Source: NVTR01 sp965237505 (GTDB lineage: Bacteria; Pseudomonadota; Alphaproteobacteria; Rhodobacterales; Rhodobacteraceae). From it: a stretch of 64,000 nucleotides of DNA. The position numbers and the translations under genes were made by a program. Below are positions 1-10,024 of this stretch, piece by piece; positions within the stretch are counted from its first letter, which is position 1; the number at the start of each line of letters is the position of its first letter. Location: positions 806,001-870,000 of the forward strand of contig CBDEFR010000009.1 of NCBI GenBank assembly GCA_965237505.1. The letters are read 5' to 3'. The notes under the pieces are model-generated. The model ran no database searches, was not told where the DNA came from, and saw nothing but the letters and a program-made list of their open reading frames with translations.

Positions 1-2
1 TC

Positions 3-371
3 TATCTCGCCCAGGCCGACGCGGTTCCGGTCGAAAGTCCGGTCTCCTACTCATCTGCCCAGGCCAGTCGTGGAGAGAAAAAATACTTAAGAGCGTGTGA
101 GGGGTGCCACGGAGAAAATCTAAAGGGCGGGATAAACGGTGGGAGGCCATTGCGCGGCATGAGTTTCGAGCAGAAGTACTTTGACGGAGCGCCAGCCTCG
201 TGGATGTATGAGTTCATGAGCACCTTGATGCCGCCTAATTCGCCAGGGCGTTATTCTCCGAATACCTACGCCGACCTGATGGCCTACGTCCTCAAGCGGA
301 ACGGCTTCAGGGCCGGCGCGCCACTGCCCTCAGACGTCGATGCGCTCGACTACTTGATCATGGAGAAGTGA
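3..371 (+). CDS. c-type cytochrome, C-terminal part (runs off the left edge)
   Basis: The reading frame is open from the first bases of the window, so the start lies outside. The visible 122 residues contain one haem-binding site CEGCH near residue 36 and end with a segment (STLMPP..., then a tyrosine-rich helix) typical of small class I cytochromes c, where the Met of LMPP would be the sixth haem ligand. Such cytochromes accept electrons from periplasmic PQQ alcohol dehydrogenases, and one is encoded at 4621-6363 on the other strand. It precedes the M50-like gene by 49 nt on the same strand and may form a unit with it. The haem motif is seen directly; the partnership with the dehydrogenase is inferred from proximity. 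Confidence 0.85.
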   Translation, partial: YLAQADAVPVESPVSYSSAQASRGEKKYLRACEGCHGENLKGGINGGRPLRGMSFEQKYFDGAPASWMYEFMSTLMPPNSPGRYSPNTYADLMAYVLKRNGFRAGAPLPSDVDALDYLIMEK

Positions 372-420
372 TCGGGGGCCGGCGCGGGGACGGCGGCATG
401 CGTTTGGCCGGACCCTGACT

Positions 421-1029
421 ATGGGGCTGTCAGAGCTCACCCTCCAGTCGATCGCCTTCCGTGTCCTGGCGCTTCTGATCATTGCTGGAGTTCATGGTGG
501 CATCGTTGCGGGGGCGGCGGTCTTCTTGGGCGACAAGGGACCGAAATACGACGGCCGCCTGACCATCGTGCCGGCCAGCCATATCGATCTTGTCGGCGCA
601 ATCAGCCTGATCATCTTCGGACTGGGCTGGGCGAAGCCGATGGCTATCGACGCACGACAGTTCCGCATCGGTCGAATCGGCATTGTCGTCGTCATCCTGG
701 CCGGCTTCGTCGGCCTGCTTGTCACGGCCGCGCTTCTCGACGCCCTGATCCTGCCGGCACTGACGACGTTGCCGCACACAGCCGCGCTGACGACGGCGGC
801 GTTCCTCCGGGCCGCTAGCAGCCTGTCGATCTGGTTCGCGCTGCTTGGCCTCATCCCCATCCCGCCGCTCACCGGCGGGCTGCTCCTCAACGCGTTCGGC
901 ATCCGCGTCTCACGGCAGACACAGTCGATCCTTGCCGCCGTGCTGCTCGTGGCGGTGGCGACGGGCATGGTCCGCCAGCTTCTCGGCCCGGCCCACGCCG
1001 TGCTGGCGTCGGTCATCCTCGGCGAGTGA
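421..1029 (+). CDS. M50 (site-2-protease-like) membrane protein with degraded catalytic motif
   Basis: 202 residues with about four to five hydrophobic segments. The layout follows M50/S2P intramembrane metalloproteases: a first helix that should carry HExxH, a G-R-L-T...P...HID segment, GWAKP after the second helix, and a late PIPPLxGG segment. The zinc and catalytic residues are gone: the first motif reads H25-G-G-I-V, lacking the Glu and second His, and the PPLDGG aspartate is Thr. It is therefore probably a non-proteolytic family member. It lies just downstream of the cytochrome c gene and converges on the binding-protein gene 7 nt away, within the PQQ module. Fold assignment is by motif spacing; function is unknown. 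Confidence 0.65.
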   Translation: MGLSELTLQSIAFRVLALLIIAGVHGGIVAGAAVFLGDKGPKYDGRLTIVPASHIDLVGAISLIIFGLGWAKPMAIDARQFRIGRIGIVVVILAGFVGLLVTAALLDALILPALTTLPHTAALTTAAFLRAASSLSIWFALLGLIPIPPLTGGLLLNAFGIRVSRQTQSILAAVLLVAVATGMVRQLLGPAHAVLASVILGE

Positions 1030-1036
1030 AAAGGAA

Positions 1037-1855
1037 TCACAGGGCGGGGACGGAGCCGCCCTGACCCATCGGCACCGCCCCATATTGCTCGAGGATGGCC
1101 GCCAGGGTGCCGTCCGAATCAAGCTGGCGGAAGGCCTGGACGATCTTGCGCTTTAGCGTGAGGTCGCCCTTCCAAAGGCCGAAGACCAGATTGTAGCGGG
1201 CGAGCTCATCGGGCAGGGAGGCGACCCACCAGTCGTTGTCCGCCGCCAGCCCGCCGGCCAGCAGCGCTTCGGTGACTCCGCCGTCGAGCTCACCGCCGGC
1301 GATGCCATCGACGAGCTCCTGGCCGTTGCGCACGACGCGGACGGTGACGCCCTGGCGGCGCAGGTAGCTGGCGAGGCCGATGCGGTCGAGACCGGAGATG
1401 AGGGTCAGTACCCCGATGGTGAGATCGTCGATATCTTCCAGCGGCGCCGGCGCCACGATCGCCCAGCCGGTCTCGGCGTAGGGCGGACCGGTATCCATGA
1501 ACGACCGGGTGAGCGTCGAATCGACGACGCCCCCGGCGAGCACCTGGCACTTGCCGCGGTTGATGGCCCAATGGCGCGGATTGAAGTCGCGGCCAATGGC
1601 ATCGTTGGGGCTGAGCAGCAACTCGACGCCGATGTAGTCGGCAACGGCACGGAGAATCTCGACGTCGATCCCCGGCCGGTCAGGATCGCCGGTGACCAGC
1701 GGCGGGTAGGTCGTCGGAACGCAGGCGCGGATGGCATGGTTCGCCTCGACCTCGCTGAGCGAGGTATCGGGCGGCAGTAAGGTGACCAGCAAGATCAGCA
1801 TCACCGCCAGCACCGGCCCGCTCAGATTGCCCGCCCATTTGCGCAAGCGTTCCAC
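1037..1855 (-). CDS. periplasmic solute-binding-like protein, MxaJ type (quinoprotein-associated)
   Basis: 272 residues: an N-terminal hydrophobic segment (about residues 12-30, signal anchor or signal peptide) followed by a family-3 solute-binding fold, recognisable from the RACVPTTYPPL start, PGIDVEILRAVADYIGVEL and the C-terminal DGTLAAILEQYG helix. Relatives beside PQQ dehydrogenases (MxaJ/XoxJ and the quinoprotein-associated binding proteins) are thought to help the dehydrogenase mature or contact its cytochrome rather than import solutes. It is the last gene of a minus-strand run dehydrogenase, binding protein, ATPase, permease, binding protein, 5 nt after the permease. The absence of an import-type permease supports a non-transport role, but that is inference. 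Confidence 0.75.
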   Translation of the reverse strand: MERLRKWAGNLSGPVLAVMLILLVTLLPPDTSLSEVEANHAIRACVPTTYPPLVTGDPDRPGIDVEILRAVADYIGVELLLSPNDAIGRDFNPRHWAINRGKCQVLAGGVVDSTLTRSFMDTGPPYAETGWAIVAPAPLEDIDDLTIGVLTLISGLDRIGLASYLRRQGVTVRVVRNGQELVDGIAGGELDGGVTEALLAGGLAADNDWWVASLPDELARYNLVFGLWKGDLTLKRKIVQAFRQLDSDGTLAAILEQYGAVPMGQGGSVPAL

Positions 1856-1860
1856 AGCGC

Positions 1861-2678
1861 TCAGATCCGGCGGAATTCGTAAAGCGCGATGGCGAACAGG
1901 ACCACGCAGGCGATTCCCATGACCAGAACCCCAAGGCCGGGGCTGAACTGGTTGTAACCGATCAGCGCGCCGCGCAGGGCATCAACGGCATAGGTAAGCG
2001 GGTTCCATTCGACCAGGTTCACCAGCCACTCGGGATAGACCACGCGGGTCTGCGCCCGGCTCAGTGCCGGGTCCAGCGGAAAGATCGAGCTGGAAGTGAA
2101 ATAGAGTGGCAGGATAACGGCGTTCGAGAAGATGCCGAAACCCTGAAAGCTGCGGATGTGATTGGCGATAACCACGCCTAGCGAAGTCAGCGCGAAGGCG
2201 AGTAACGCCATCAGCCCCAACGTCTCCAGAACTTTGGGCACGGTAAGGCTGACATCGGCGAACTTGGCCAGCAACAGGACAAGGCAGCCGTGCAACACGG
2301 CCACCGTGGCGCCGCCCAACACCTTGCCCAGCAGGCTCGTGCTGCGCCACAGCGGCGAGACCAGAACCTCGCGCAGAAAGCCGAACTCGCGGTCCCAGAT
2401 CAACGAGACCGCCGATTGCACCGAAGTGAAAAGAATGTTCAGCGCGATGACGGCGGGAAAGATGAACTGCAGATATGTGAAGGGAACGACAAAGGTGACC
2501 TCGCCATAGACTTCGCCGCGGAAATAGGGGTTCAGTCCGATCCCTAGGATCAGCAACCAAAGGATCGGACGGCTGATCCCGCCGATCAGCTGGCCCCGGT
2601 CGCGCAGTGAACGTTTCACTTCGCGCAGCCAGAGACCGTAAAGCCCGCCCAGCTGCAGCATCAATACCGATCGGCCCG

Positions 2679-2682
<4 letters not shown>
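1861..2682 (-). CDS. ABC-2 type transporter permease of the PQQ dehydrogenase cluster
   Basis: 273 residues with six hydrophobic segments and the ABC-2 (DrrB/NodJ-like) pattern: WDREFGFLREVLVSPL before the third helix and TYAVDALRGALIG near the C-terminus. It overlaps the ATPase gene upstream by 4 nt (ATGA), so the two are translationally coupled and form one exporter. Equivalent pairs accompany PQQ ethanol dehydrogenases in pseudomonads (PedC-type systems), where their substrate is not firmly known. Starting at 2682 gives an N-terminus MTGRSVLMLQLGGLYGLWLREVKRSLRD, usual for the family. Confidence 0.88.
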
Positions 2683-3673
<991 letters not shown>

Positions 3674-3674
<1 letters not shown>

Positions 3675-4540
3675 CAAGGCTTGGCCGTCGCCGGGAACCC
3701 GGACTTCTCGAGGATGCCGGCGATCGTCCCGTCTTCGCTCAGCGCGGCGATCGCCTGGTCGACGGCCGTGCGCAAGAAGGTCTCGTTGGCGAGCAACAGC
3801 GCGCCCACACCCAGGGTGGTCGGCGGCAGGGGGCTCGGGTCGATCTCGTGAAGGTCGGCGTAGGCGGGCTCCTCGCGCTGCTTGGCCCACAGTTTCGGGG
3901 CCCAGACGAGGGCGACGTCGACCGTGCCGTTGAGAAGCGACTCCAGGGCGAGGTCGTTGGTGCCCATCGGATACGTCGGCCAGCGGTCTTTCGCGGGCAA
4001 CGCCGTGAGGTAAGAGACCAGACGGAGGTGCGCCGAAGTTCCCATCGTCGCGCCGATCAGACGCCCGGGTGCAAGTTGGGCGAGCGCTTGGATGTCGGGG
4101 TCGGCGGTGACGAAGACGTATTGGGCCTCGTAGTACGCTCGCGTCAGAGTGGCCCAGTTGGAATAACCCCCGGGGATCAGCTTGAAGCCCATGTGAATGT
4201 CACAGTGCTCCAGCATGATCGCATAGACTATTGTGATGTCCTCCATGACGATCTTGCTTTCGACCACGTATCGCTGCGGCTCGAGCAACAGGGCCAGGGC
4301 GACGGCGTCGGCGATGGCGTCGGCCACTTCCCAGGCGGGGTCGCGCTGATCCACGCAGTAGCGAAGCTGCGCCTCATCCAGCCGTCGGCCGAAGTTCCAC
4401 TGGCCATAGGCGTAGGGCACATCGTAGAATTCCGGCTCCTGAGCCGAAACTGGCCCCGGCGACAGCGCGGCCACCAAAACTGCCAGCGCCAACGCCAGAA
4501 GCGGACCAGCCAGACGTGGAAACGCGAAAGCAATGGGCAA
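3674..4540 (-). CDS. quinoprotein-associated periplasmic binding protein
   Basis: 288 residues with a clear Sec signal peptide (hydrophobic residues about 10-28, cleavage after PVSAQ). The mature part resembles the substrate-binding-like proteins found next to PQQ alcohol dehydrogenases: LRYCVDQRDPAWEVADAIADAVA at the start of lobe 1, a Cys pair (C91 region EHCDIHMGF), and a C-terminal AIAALSEDGTIAGILEKSGFP helix. It lies 80 nt downstream of the dehydrogenase gene and overlaps the ATPase start by 1 nt. Likely periplasmic, perhaps delivering PQQ or metal or tethering the cytochrome; this is inferred from context. Confidence 0.8.
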
Positions 4541-4620
4541 GATAAGACCTCACAAAGGTACCGGGCGGACTGGAAGCCTCCAAGTCCGCCCGGGCCGGGT
4601 TTTAGGATGCGCTCAGCAGA

Positions 4621-6363
4621 TTAGTCGGGAAGCGCGAAGACGTACAGAGTCGCCGGGTTGTCCGGCGGAAGCTTCACTTCCGGGGTCAGCGATGCCAGCC
4701 GGCCCAGGCCGGAGGCCCAATTCGCCATTATCGCAACGTACTGCTTGCCGCCAGCCTCGTAGGTGATCGGGAAGGATTCCAGCGAATTGCTCAGCTTGCC
4801 GCTGCTCCACAGAATTTCGCCGGTCTCGTCGTCGAAGGCCAAGAACCTGCGGTCGAGAGTACCAACGAACACCAGGCCGCCACCGGTCGGCAAGGTCGAG
4901 CTGGTGACCGGCGCATGTTGCCGGTACTGCCACATCTCCGACTGGTCAGTCAGGTTGATGGCACGGACTTGGCCGATATTGCCGTCGCTGTCGGGCGTCG
5001 GCACGCGAGAGTAGGTCTGCCGGCCGCCACCGGTGTAAATCTCGCCCGGGTCGAGCGGGTTCACCGTGGTGTTAGAGCAGAACTCCACCGTCGGCAGATA
5101 GAGTGCCTCGGTCCGCGGGCTGTAGGCCGTGGCCTGCCAGGCCTTCGCGCCCGGGTCGGCCGGGCAGTTGAACGTGGTCTCGCCGATTATCGGAATCGTA
5201 TCCGGGTTGATTTCCTTTATACCGGTATTTGAATCCCACGAAAGCACTATATTCTGCGGCGCGGTCTCGACAGCCCACAGCCATTCGCCAGTGGTCCGGT
5301 CGAGCGACTCGACGATGCCGATCTTGCCGGTCGTCACCACCTGTTGCCGCATTTCGCCATTGAACGGCAAGTCGATGAGCAAGCGCTCATAGGCGTAGTC
5401 GAGGTCGAGGCCGTCGGTCGGGAGGTACTGCCAGTACCACTCGAGCTCGCCAGTGGTCGCGTTTATGGCGAGGGTGGAGTTGGTGTACAGCGCGTCGTTG
5501 GTGACGTTGGGGTCCGAGATCTTGGGGGTTAGCCCGGCTATCTCCATGTTCCACGGATAGGGCTGACCGACGCCGGCGAAAATCAGGTTCTGCTCGGGGT
5601 CGTAAGACCCTGCGATCCAGGCTGATGCGCCATGGCGGCTCTCCAGCGGAACGCCGTTCCAGCTGTTGCCCTCAGGCGTATCGCCACGGGCGATGGTGTG
5701 AACACGCCACAATTCCGCTCCGGTATTCGGGTCGTGCCCGGTGAAGAAGCAGCCACCCGGCTGGGCCCTGCTGCACCCGGTCGCGCCCTGGACAATGACG
5801 CCGTTGGCCACGATCGGTCCGCTGGAAAAGCCGAAGCCATGCTTGTAGTTGGCGACCTGCTTGTCCCACACCAATTGGCCGGTCTTGGTGTCGAGCGCGA
5901 GCAGATGGGCGTCGCGGGTCGCGATGATCACGGTGTCACCGTAGATCGCCTTGTTGCGCACCCCACTGACACGCGCGTCATCCGGCAGATCATATTGATA
6001 CTCCCAGATCAGGTCGCCGGTGGCCGCGTCGAGCGCCTGGATCAAGTGGGTGGAGTTCTGGATGAAAATAATCCCGTCATGGACCACCGGAGTTTCCTGT
6101 GTCCGTCCCCCCGGCGTCATGCCCCAGGCCCACGCGAGGCGCAGATCGCCGACGTTGTCCTGGTTGATTTGGTCGAGCGGGCTGTAGCCCCAGCCGTTAT
6201 AGGTGCGCCGCCACATCAACCAGTCGCCGTCAGACGGATTAAGCAGCATTGCGTCCGTGACTGGCGTGATATTGTCGATGACGCTGTCTTGCGCCCAGGC
6301 AAACGAACTGTGGGTACCAAGTACAATTGCGGACATTAAAAACACGGATTTTATATTATGCAT
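4621..6363 (-). CDS. PQQ-dependent alcohol dehydrogenase (quinoprotein)
   Basis: 580 residues with a signal peptide ending FAWAQ, then a beta-propeller made of repeated DxxTGxLxW tryptophan-docking motifs. The start at 6363 is chosen because GGGGAGGAA lies 7 nt upstream; the more distal in-frame ATG (6381) overlaps that site. PQQ-contact residues are visible: E90 (QETP), the R/S/T residues of the following strands, and the catalytic Asp D320 in LDLDYAYE. D322 two residues later is the position that, in XoxF- and PedH-type enzymes, coordinates a lanthanide. A Cys pair 8 apart (C197, C205) replaces the usual vicinal disulfide. There is no haem motif, so it needs a separate cytochrome. It oxidises alcohols or aldehydes in the periplasm; the substrate is not deducible. 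Confidence 0.9.
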   Translation of the reverse strand: MHNIKSVFLMSAIVLGTHSSFAWAQDSVIDNITPVTDAMLLNPSDGDWLMWRRTYNGWGYSPLDQINQDNVGDLRLAWAWGMTPGGRTQETPVVHDGIIFIQNSTHLIQALDAATGDLIWEYQYDLPDDARVSGVRNKAIYGDTVIIATRDAHLLALDTKTGQLVWDKQVANYKHGFGFSSGPIVANGVIVQGATGCSRAQPGGCFFTGHDPNTGAELWRVHTIARGDTPEGNSWNGVPLESRHGASAWIAGSYDPEQNLIFAGVGQPYPWNMEIAGLTPKISDPNVTNDALYTNSTLAINATTGELEWYWQYLPTDGLDLDYAYERLLIDLPFNGEMRQQVVTTGKIGIVESLDRTTGEWLWAVETAPQNIVLSWDSNTGIKEINPDTIPIIGETTFNCPADPGAKAWQATAYSPRTEALYLPTVEFCSNTTVNPLDPGEIYTGGGRQTYSRVPTPDSDGNIGQVRAINLTDQSEMWQYRQHAPVTSSTLPTGGGLVFVGTLDRRFLAFDDETGEILWSSGKLSNSLESFPITYEAGGKQYVAIMANWASGLGRLASLTPEVKLPPDNPATLYVFALPD

Positions 6364-6859
6364 TTTCAGTTTCCTCCCCATCCGGAATCAGCGTTCCGAA
6401 TTTTTTTCCGCGTGCTGACTGCACTTGTGCCAAATTCTGAGAAGATACAATCGCCACACAAAGTATTTAGAATGCGACGACGATTAATCATACTGGCGAG
6501 TCGAGTCAAAAGAAAAAGGCTTGATGATCCCAATCTGAAGCGTTTCGCCGCTGTAATGAGGAAATGGGGGAAATGTGCGCAAGAATTACCTTCTGGAAGA
6601 ACGCCATGATGGGAAGCATAGCAGACCTGTGCGCATAGGGCAGCGAATGTCCGCTATCCGGCCCGAAGCGGACAAATCAGGAAAGTCTTAATGACGTCCA
6701 AAATGTGCCAGAGCCGACATTCAGCAGTCTCGCCTCATGTTGCCCTGAATATTTATGTTTAGAATCAATCCGGGTCGATGTTAGTTGTGACCGAGAGGCG
6801 ATCGAGCCGAAAGCGTATTCATCAATGTTCGCACTAGTTGTGCGGCCGCGTTCGAAGCC
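6364..6859. other. non-coding gap between PQQ dehydrogenase and arylsulfotransferase-like gene
   Basis: About 500 bp without a convincing gene. It is visibly more AT-rich than the flanking genes and must contain the leader of the PQQ dehydrogenase gene (minus strand). No defined -35/-10 pair or hairpin terminator could be assigned with confidence. Short open frames here have no ribosome-binding site or recognisable protein. Confidence 0.5.
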
Positions 6860-8155
6860 CTATTCGTCGGCGCAACTCCAGTCCTGCACCGAGAAATAAC
6901 TCGAGTCATATGCTCTTCCCTCGGAAATTCGTGCCGTGTAAGTGTCGTCGAATCCGTTTACGTATTCCCAGGTGATCTCGTTGTTCTCGTCGACTTCCAT
7001 CACCCTGCCGGCCTCCGTGTCGGTGATGAGCAGTCGGCCATCGCTGAGAATCTGGTGCTTACCCCGACGCGTTGAATGAAAAAACTCGTCGTCGCCAAGG
7101 CCGTATACTACGCGCAATTCGCGTGAGTCGGGCGCGATTTCGACGATCCTCGAGCTGCCGAAAATCTCCCCGGTCCGTGTACCGTCGCGGTTGTTATCGA
7201 ACACGCTGATAACGCCGCCGGCGCTCCAGTCGGGATCGTGCTGGCGTACCCAGCCACCGATATGCCACCATTTGATGAGGCTCGTCTCGCCATCCAGCAC
7301 GATAAGAAGATTGCGATTCCGCAACGAGACCAGCAAGTCTCCAGCCTTGAAGGACGGGAAATCTTCGTCAAGATCTGCCGGCAATTCTTCAACATCGTTG
7401 AGGTGAAAGACCTCGCGACTAAAATCGTAGCGCGAACCGGGCACTGTGGATGGCGCGATGCCGCCAGTCAGCGTCAGGAGACCGACCTCATCGCTAGCCA
7501 AGAACGTGTCGATCAGGGAGATTTCCACCAGGATTTCACCGTCTGCGGACACCTTCAGAAGGACATCTTCGGCGAACGGCGGCTTGAACAAGGGATGGGG
7601 CGACGGATCGTCCTCGTAGTGCTTGCGCGAGGCGGAAACCCAAAAGGTCCCGTCTGGATTGACTTCCACGGAGTGATGCGTCGGTCTTTCGATACGCCAC
7701 GACATCCGGGCGCATTTGTCGAGTTTAAACAGCCCGACATGGTCGAGATTAAATACGATCGAGCCGTCAGGCAGCGCGACCGCGCCATGCGTATCGAAGT
7801 TCCAATCTGTGCTTGGGACATTGCGGACATGGGAGATGCCTTGCATCAGTTCGCTGCCGCTGAGGGGCCAGCGCCGCACGGGCTCCCCGTTGCGCCTGAT
7901 CAACCGAATCTCAAGGCCCCCGTCGAAGAAGCCCTGCAGCAAGATGAGATCCCGGTCCGGGTCTGCCAGCCGGTTCACGACGACGCCGTCGCCAAGGAAG
8001 CGCCGCGGCTCGGTCCAGTATGTCGGTCTCGAACCGATTAAGTTAGACCGCTCACGCCGTATCAGCTGGGGCTGGTCCCGGACCGTTTCAATAAAATCAA
8101 AAAGGGAGGTCCGCTTCGCGCCCGTGAAAAGTCCGAATGCAAACACCACGCCTAA
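6860..8155 (-). pseudogene. arylsulfotransferase-like protein, N-terminus removed by IS5-family insertion
   Basis: At least 429 residues remain, from a GTG near 8149. The body is an ASST-like beta-propeller: repeated DGSIVFNLD, DGTFWVSASRKHY, GRLLITDTEAGRVMEVD, plus a HSVEVNPDG and DNNRDG region seen in the aryl-sulfotransferase family of alphaproteobacteria. The N-terminus starts inside a hydrophobic stretch (VVFAFGLFTGAKR), as if the cytoplasmic tail and first part of the membrane anchor are missing, and the frame continues into the IS end at 8156. The real start is therefore probably lost. Family members transfer sulfate between phenols or act on unknown substrates. The truncation call is an inference from the hydrophobic N-terminus and the IS border. 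Confidence 0.7.
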
Positions 8156-9087
8156 GTGTCTGATTCAAAACTCTACGGATGATTACAATGCCTTGCAATT
8201 TTACGCGTGAGGGTTCTGATATGTGCAACGAGTATCCATGCCTGTGAACTTGCGATGGATTTTTCCCAATCTTTGGCCAATCGCCGGCAGCGGTTGAGCC
8301 ATGCGAAGGTGCGCTCGACGACCCATCTTCTGGGAATGACTTCGAAGCCTTCCGCAGTGTCGAAGCGCTTGACGATCTGGATTGTCCAGTCACCGATGCC
8401 TTCAAGAGCGTCGCGCAGCTTTGGTCCGGCATAACCGCCATCCGCAAAGATATGGCGCAAGTTTGGATGGGAATACCGGATGGATTTCAACACTTCCGGT
8501 GCGCCATCACGGTCTTGAATACCGGCGCTATGCACGACCAACCCAACCATAAACCCGAGCGTGTCGGTGACAATGTGGCGCTTGCGGCCCTTGGTTTTCT
8601 TGCCCGCGTCATAGCCCGAAATGCCACCGCTTTCCGTTGTTTTTATGGTCTGGCTATCAATGACACCAGCGGTGGGGCCGGGCTTCTTGCCATGAAACTC
8701 GCGCGCCGTCGCCACCAGAAAATGGCTGATCACTTCAAAGATGCCATCGTTGCGCCAGCCATAGAAATAGTAGCGCACGGTGGACACTGGCGGGAAATCA
8801 TTGGGCAGCATACGCCACGCACACCCGGCGCTGGCGATGTACAAAATGGCATCCAGAACATCGCGCATCGCCGTGCTGCGCGGACGACCAGTTGTTTTAG
8901 GCGGCGGCAGGAATGGCGCGATCAAACCCCATTCCTGATCAGTTAAATCGCTTGCATAGCGTCCCGAATGCCGTTCATATCGGGCGCGAGTGGTTTCCGT
9001 CCAGGCCATTGTGATCTCCCTCGAATCTTATCAATCCGATTGAATCACAACTCGCGGAAATCACTCAATTAGTTTTGGATCAGACAC
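8156..9087 (-). mobile_element. IS5-family element (IS1031-like), tandem copy 1
   Basis: 932 bp bounded by GTGTCTGATTC and its inverted partner GGATCAGACAC, with one transposase. The left flank is TAA and the right flank TTA, shared with copy 2. A well-flanked copy elsewhere (39239-40170) shows a 3-bp TTA duplication, which fits the TNA target of the IS1031 group. This copy abuts the truncated arylsulfotransferase-like gene. Confidence 0.93.
8173..9009 (-). CDS. IS5-family transposase, copy 1
   Basis: 278 residues with the DDE_Tnp_1-type layout: an N-terminal DUF4096-like domain (LTDQEWGLIAPFLPPP), then first catalytic Asp in GVIDSQTIKT, second in FADGGYAG, and Glu in RRWVVERTFAWLNRCRRLAKDWE. 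It is intact and almost identical to the other copies here, implying recent transposition. Start ATG follows GAGGGAGATCACA, a good ribosome-binding site. Confidence 0.95.
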   Translation of the reverse strand: MAWTETTRARYERHSGRYASDLTDQEWGLIAPFLPPPKTTGRPRSTAMRDVLDAILYIASAGCAWRMLPNDFPPVSTVRYYFYGWRNDGIFEVISHFLVATAREFHGKKPGPTAGVIDSQTIKTTESGGISGYDAGKKTKGRKRHIVTDTLGFMVGLVVHSAGIQDRDGAPEVLKSIRYSHPNLRHIFADGGYAGPKLRDALEGIGDWTIQIVKRFDTAEGFEVIPRRWVVERTFAWLNRCRRLAKDWEKSIASSQAWILVAHIRTLTRKIARHCNHP

Positions 9088-9090
9088 TTA

Positions 9091-10021
9091 GTGTCTGATC
9101 CAAAACTCTACGGATGATTACAATGCCTTGCAATTTTACGCGTGAGGGTTCTGATATGTGCAACGAGTATCCATGCCTGTGAACTTGCGATGGATTTTTC
9201 CCAATCTTTGGCCAATCGCCGGCAGCGGTTGAGCCATGCGAAGGTGCGCTCGACGACCCATCTTCTGGGAATGACTTCGAAGCCTTCCGCAGTGTCGAAG
9301 CGCTTGACGATCTGGATTGTCCAGTCACCGATGCCTTCAAGAGCGTCGCGCAGCTTTGGTCCGGCATAACCGCCATCCGCAAAGATATGGCGCAAGTTTG
9401 GATGGGAATACCGGATGGATTGCAACACTTCCGGTGCGCCATCACGGTCTTGAATACCGGCGCTATGCACGACCAACCCAACCATAAACCCGAGCGTGTC
9501 GGTGACAATGTGGCGCTTGCGGCCCTTGGTTTTCTTGCCCGCGTCATAGCCCGAAATGCCACCGCTTTCCGTTGTTTTTATGGTCTGGCTATCAATGACA
9601 CCAGCGGTGGGGCCGGGCTTCTTGCCATGAAACTCGCGCGCCGTCGCCACCAGAAAATGGCTGATCACTTCAAAGATGCCATCGTTGCGCCAGCCATAGA
9701 AATAGTAGCGCACGGTGGACACTGGCGGGAAATCATTGGGCAGCATACGCCACGCACACCCGGCGCTGGCGATGTACAAAATGGCATCCAGAACATCGCG
9801 CATCGCCGTGCTGCGCGGACGAACAGTTGTTTTAGGCGGCGGCAGGAATGGCGCGATCAAACCCCATTCCTGATCAGTTAAATCGCTTGCATAGCGTCCC
9901 GAATGCCGTTCATATCGGGCGCGAGTGGTTTCCGTCCAGGCCATTGTGATCTCCCTCGAATCTTATCAATCCGATTGAATCACAACTCGCGGAAATCACT
10001 CAATTAGTTTGGATCAGACAC
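9091..10021 (-). mobile_element. IS5-family element, tandem copy 2
   Basis: 931 bp, same orientation as copy 1 and separated from it and from copy 3 by a single TTA on each side. One T is missing from the TTTT run near the right end compared with copy 1 (AGTTTGGATC instead of AGTTTTGGATC). Termini read GTGTCTGATCC and GGATCAGACAC. Confidence 0.93.
9108..9944 (-). CDS. IS5-family transposase, copy 2
   Basis: 278 residues, intact, with the same catalytic segments as copy 1 (VIDSQT, FADGGY, VVERTF). It differs by a few substitutions, for example TTVRPRST where the others have TTGRPRST, and LQSIR for LKSIR. These differences allow the copies to be told apart in read mapping. Confidence 0.95.
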   Translation of the reverse strand: MAWTETTRARYERHSGRYASDLTDQEWGLIAPFLPPPKTTVRPRSTAMRDVLDAILYIASAGCAWRMLPNDFPPVSTVRYYFYGWRNDGIFEVISHFLVATAREFHGKKPGPTAGVIDSQTIKTTESGGISGYDAGKKTKGRKRHIVTDTLGFMVGLVVHSAGIQDRDGAPEVLQSIRYSHPNLRHIFADGGYAGPKLRDALEGIGDWTIQIVKRFDTAEGFEVIPRRWVVERTFAWLNRCRRLAKDWEKSIASSQAWILVAHIRTLTRKIARHCNHP

Positions 10022-10024
10022 TTA

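Noticed and set aside
8451..8946. Plus-strand 164-codon frame repeated in each IS5 copy
   Set aside because: It is the antisense of the transposase catalytic domain and recurs only because the IS recurs.
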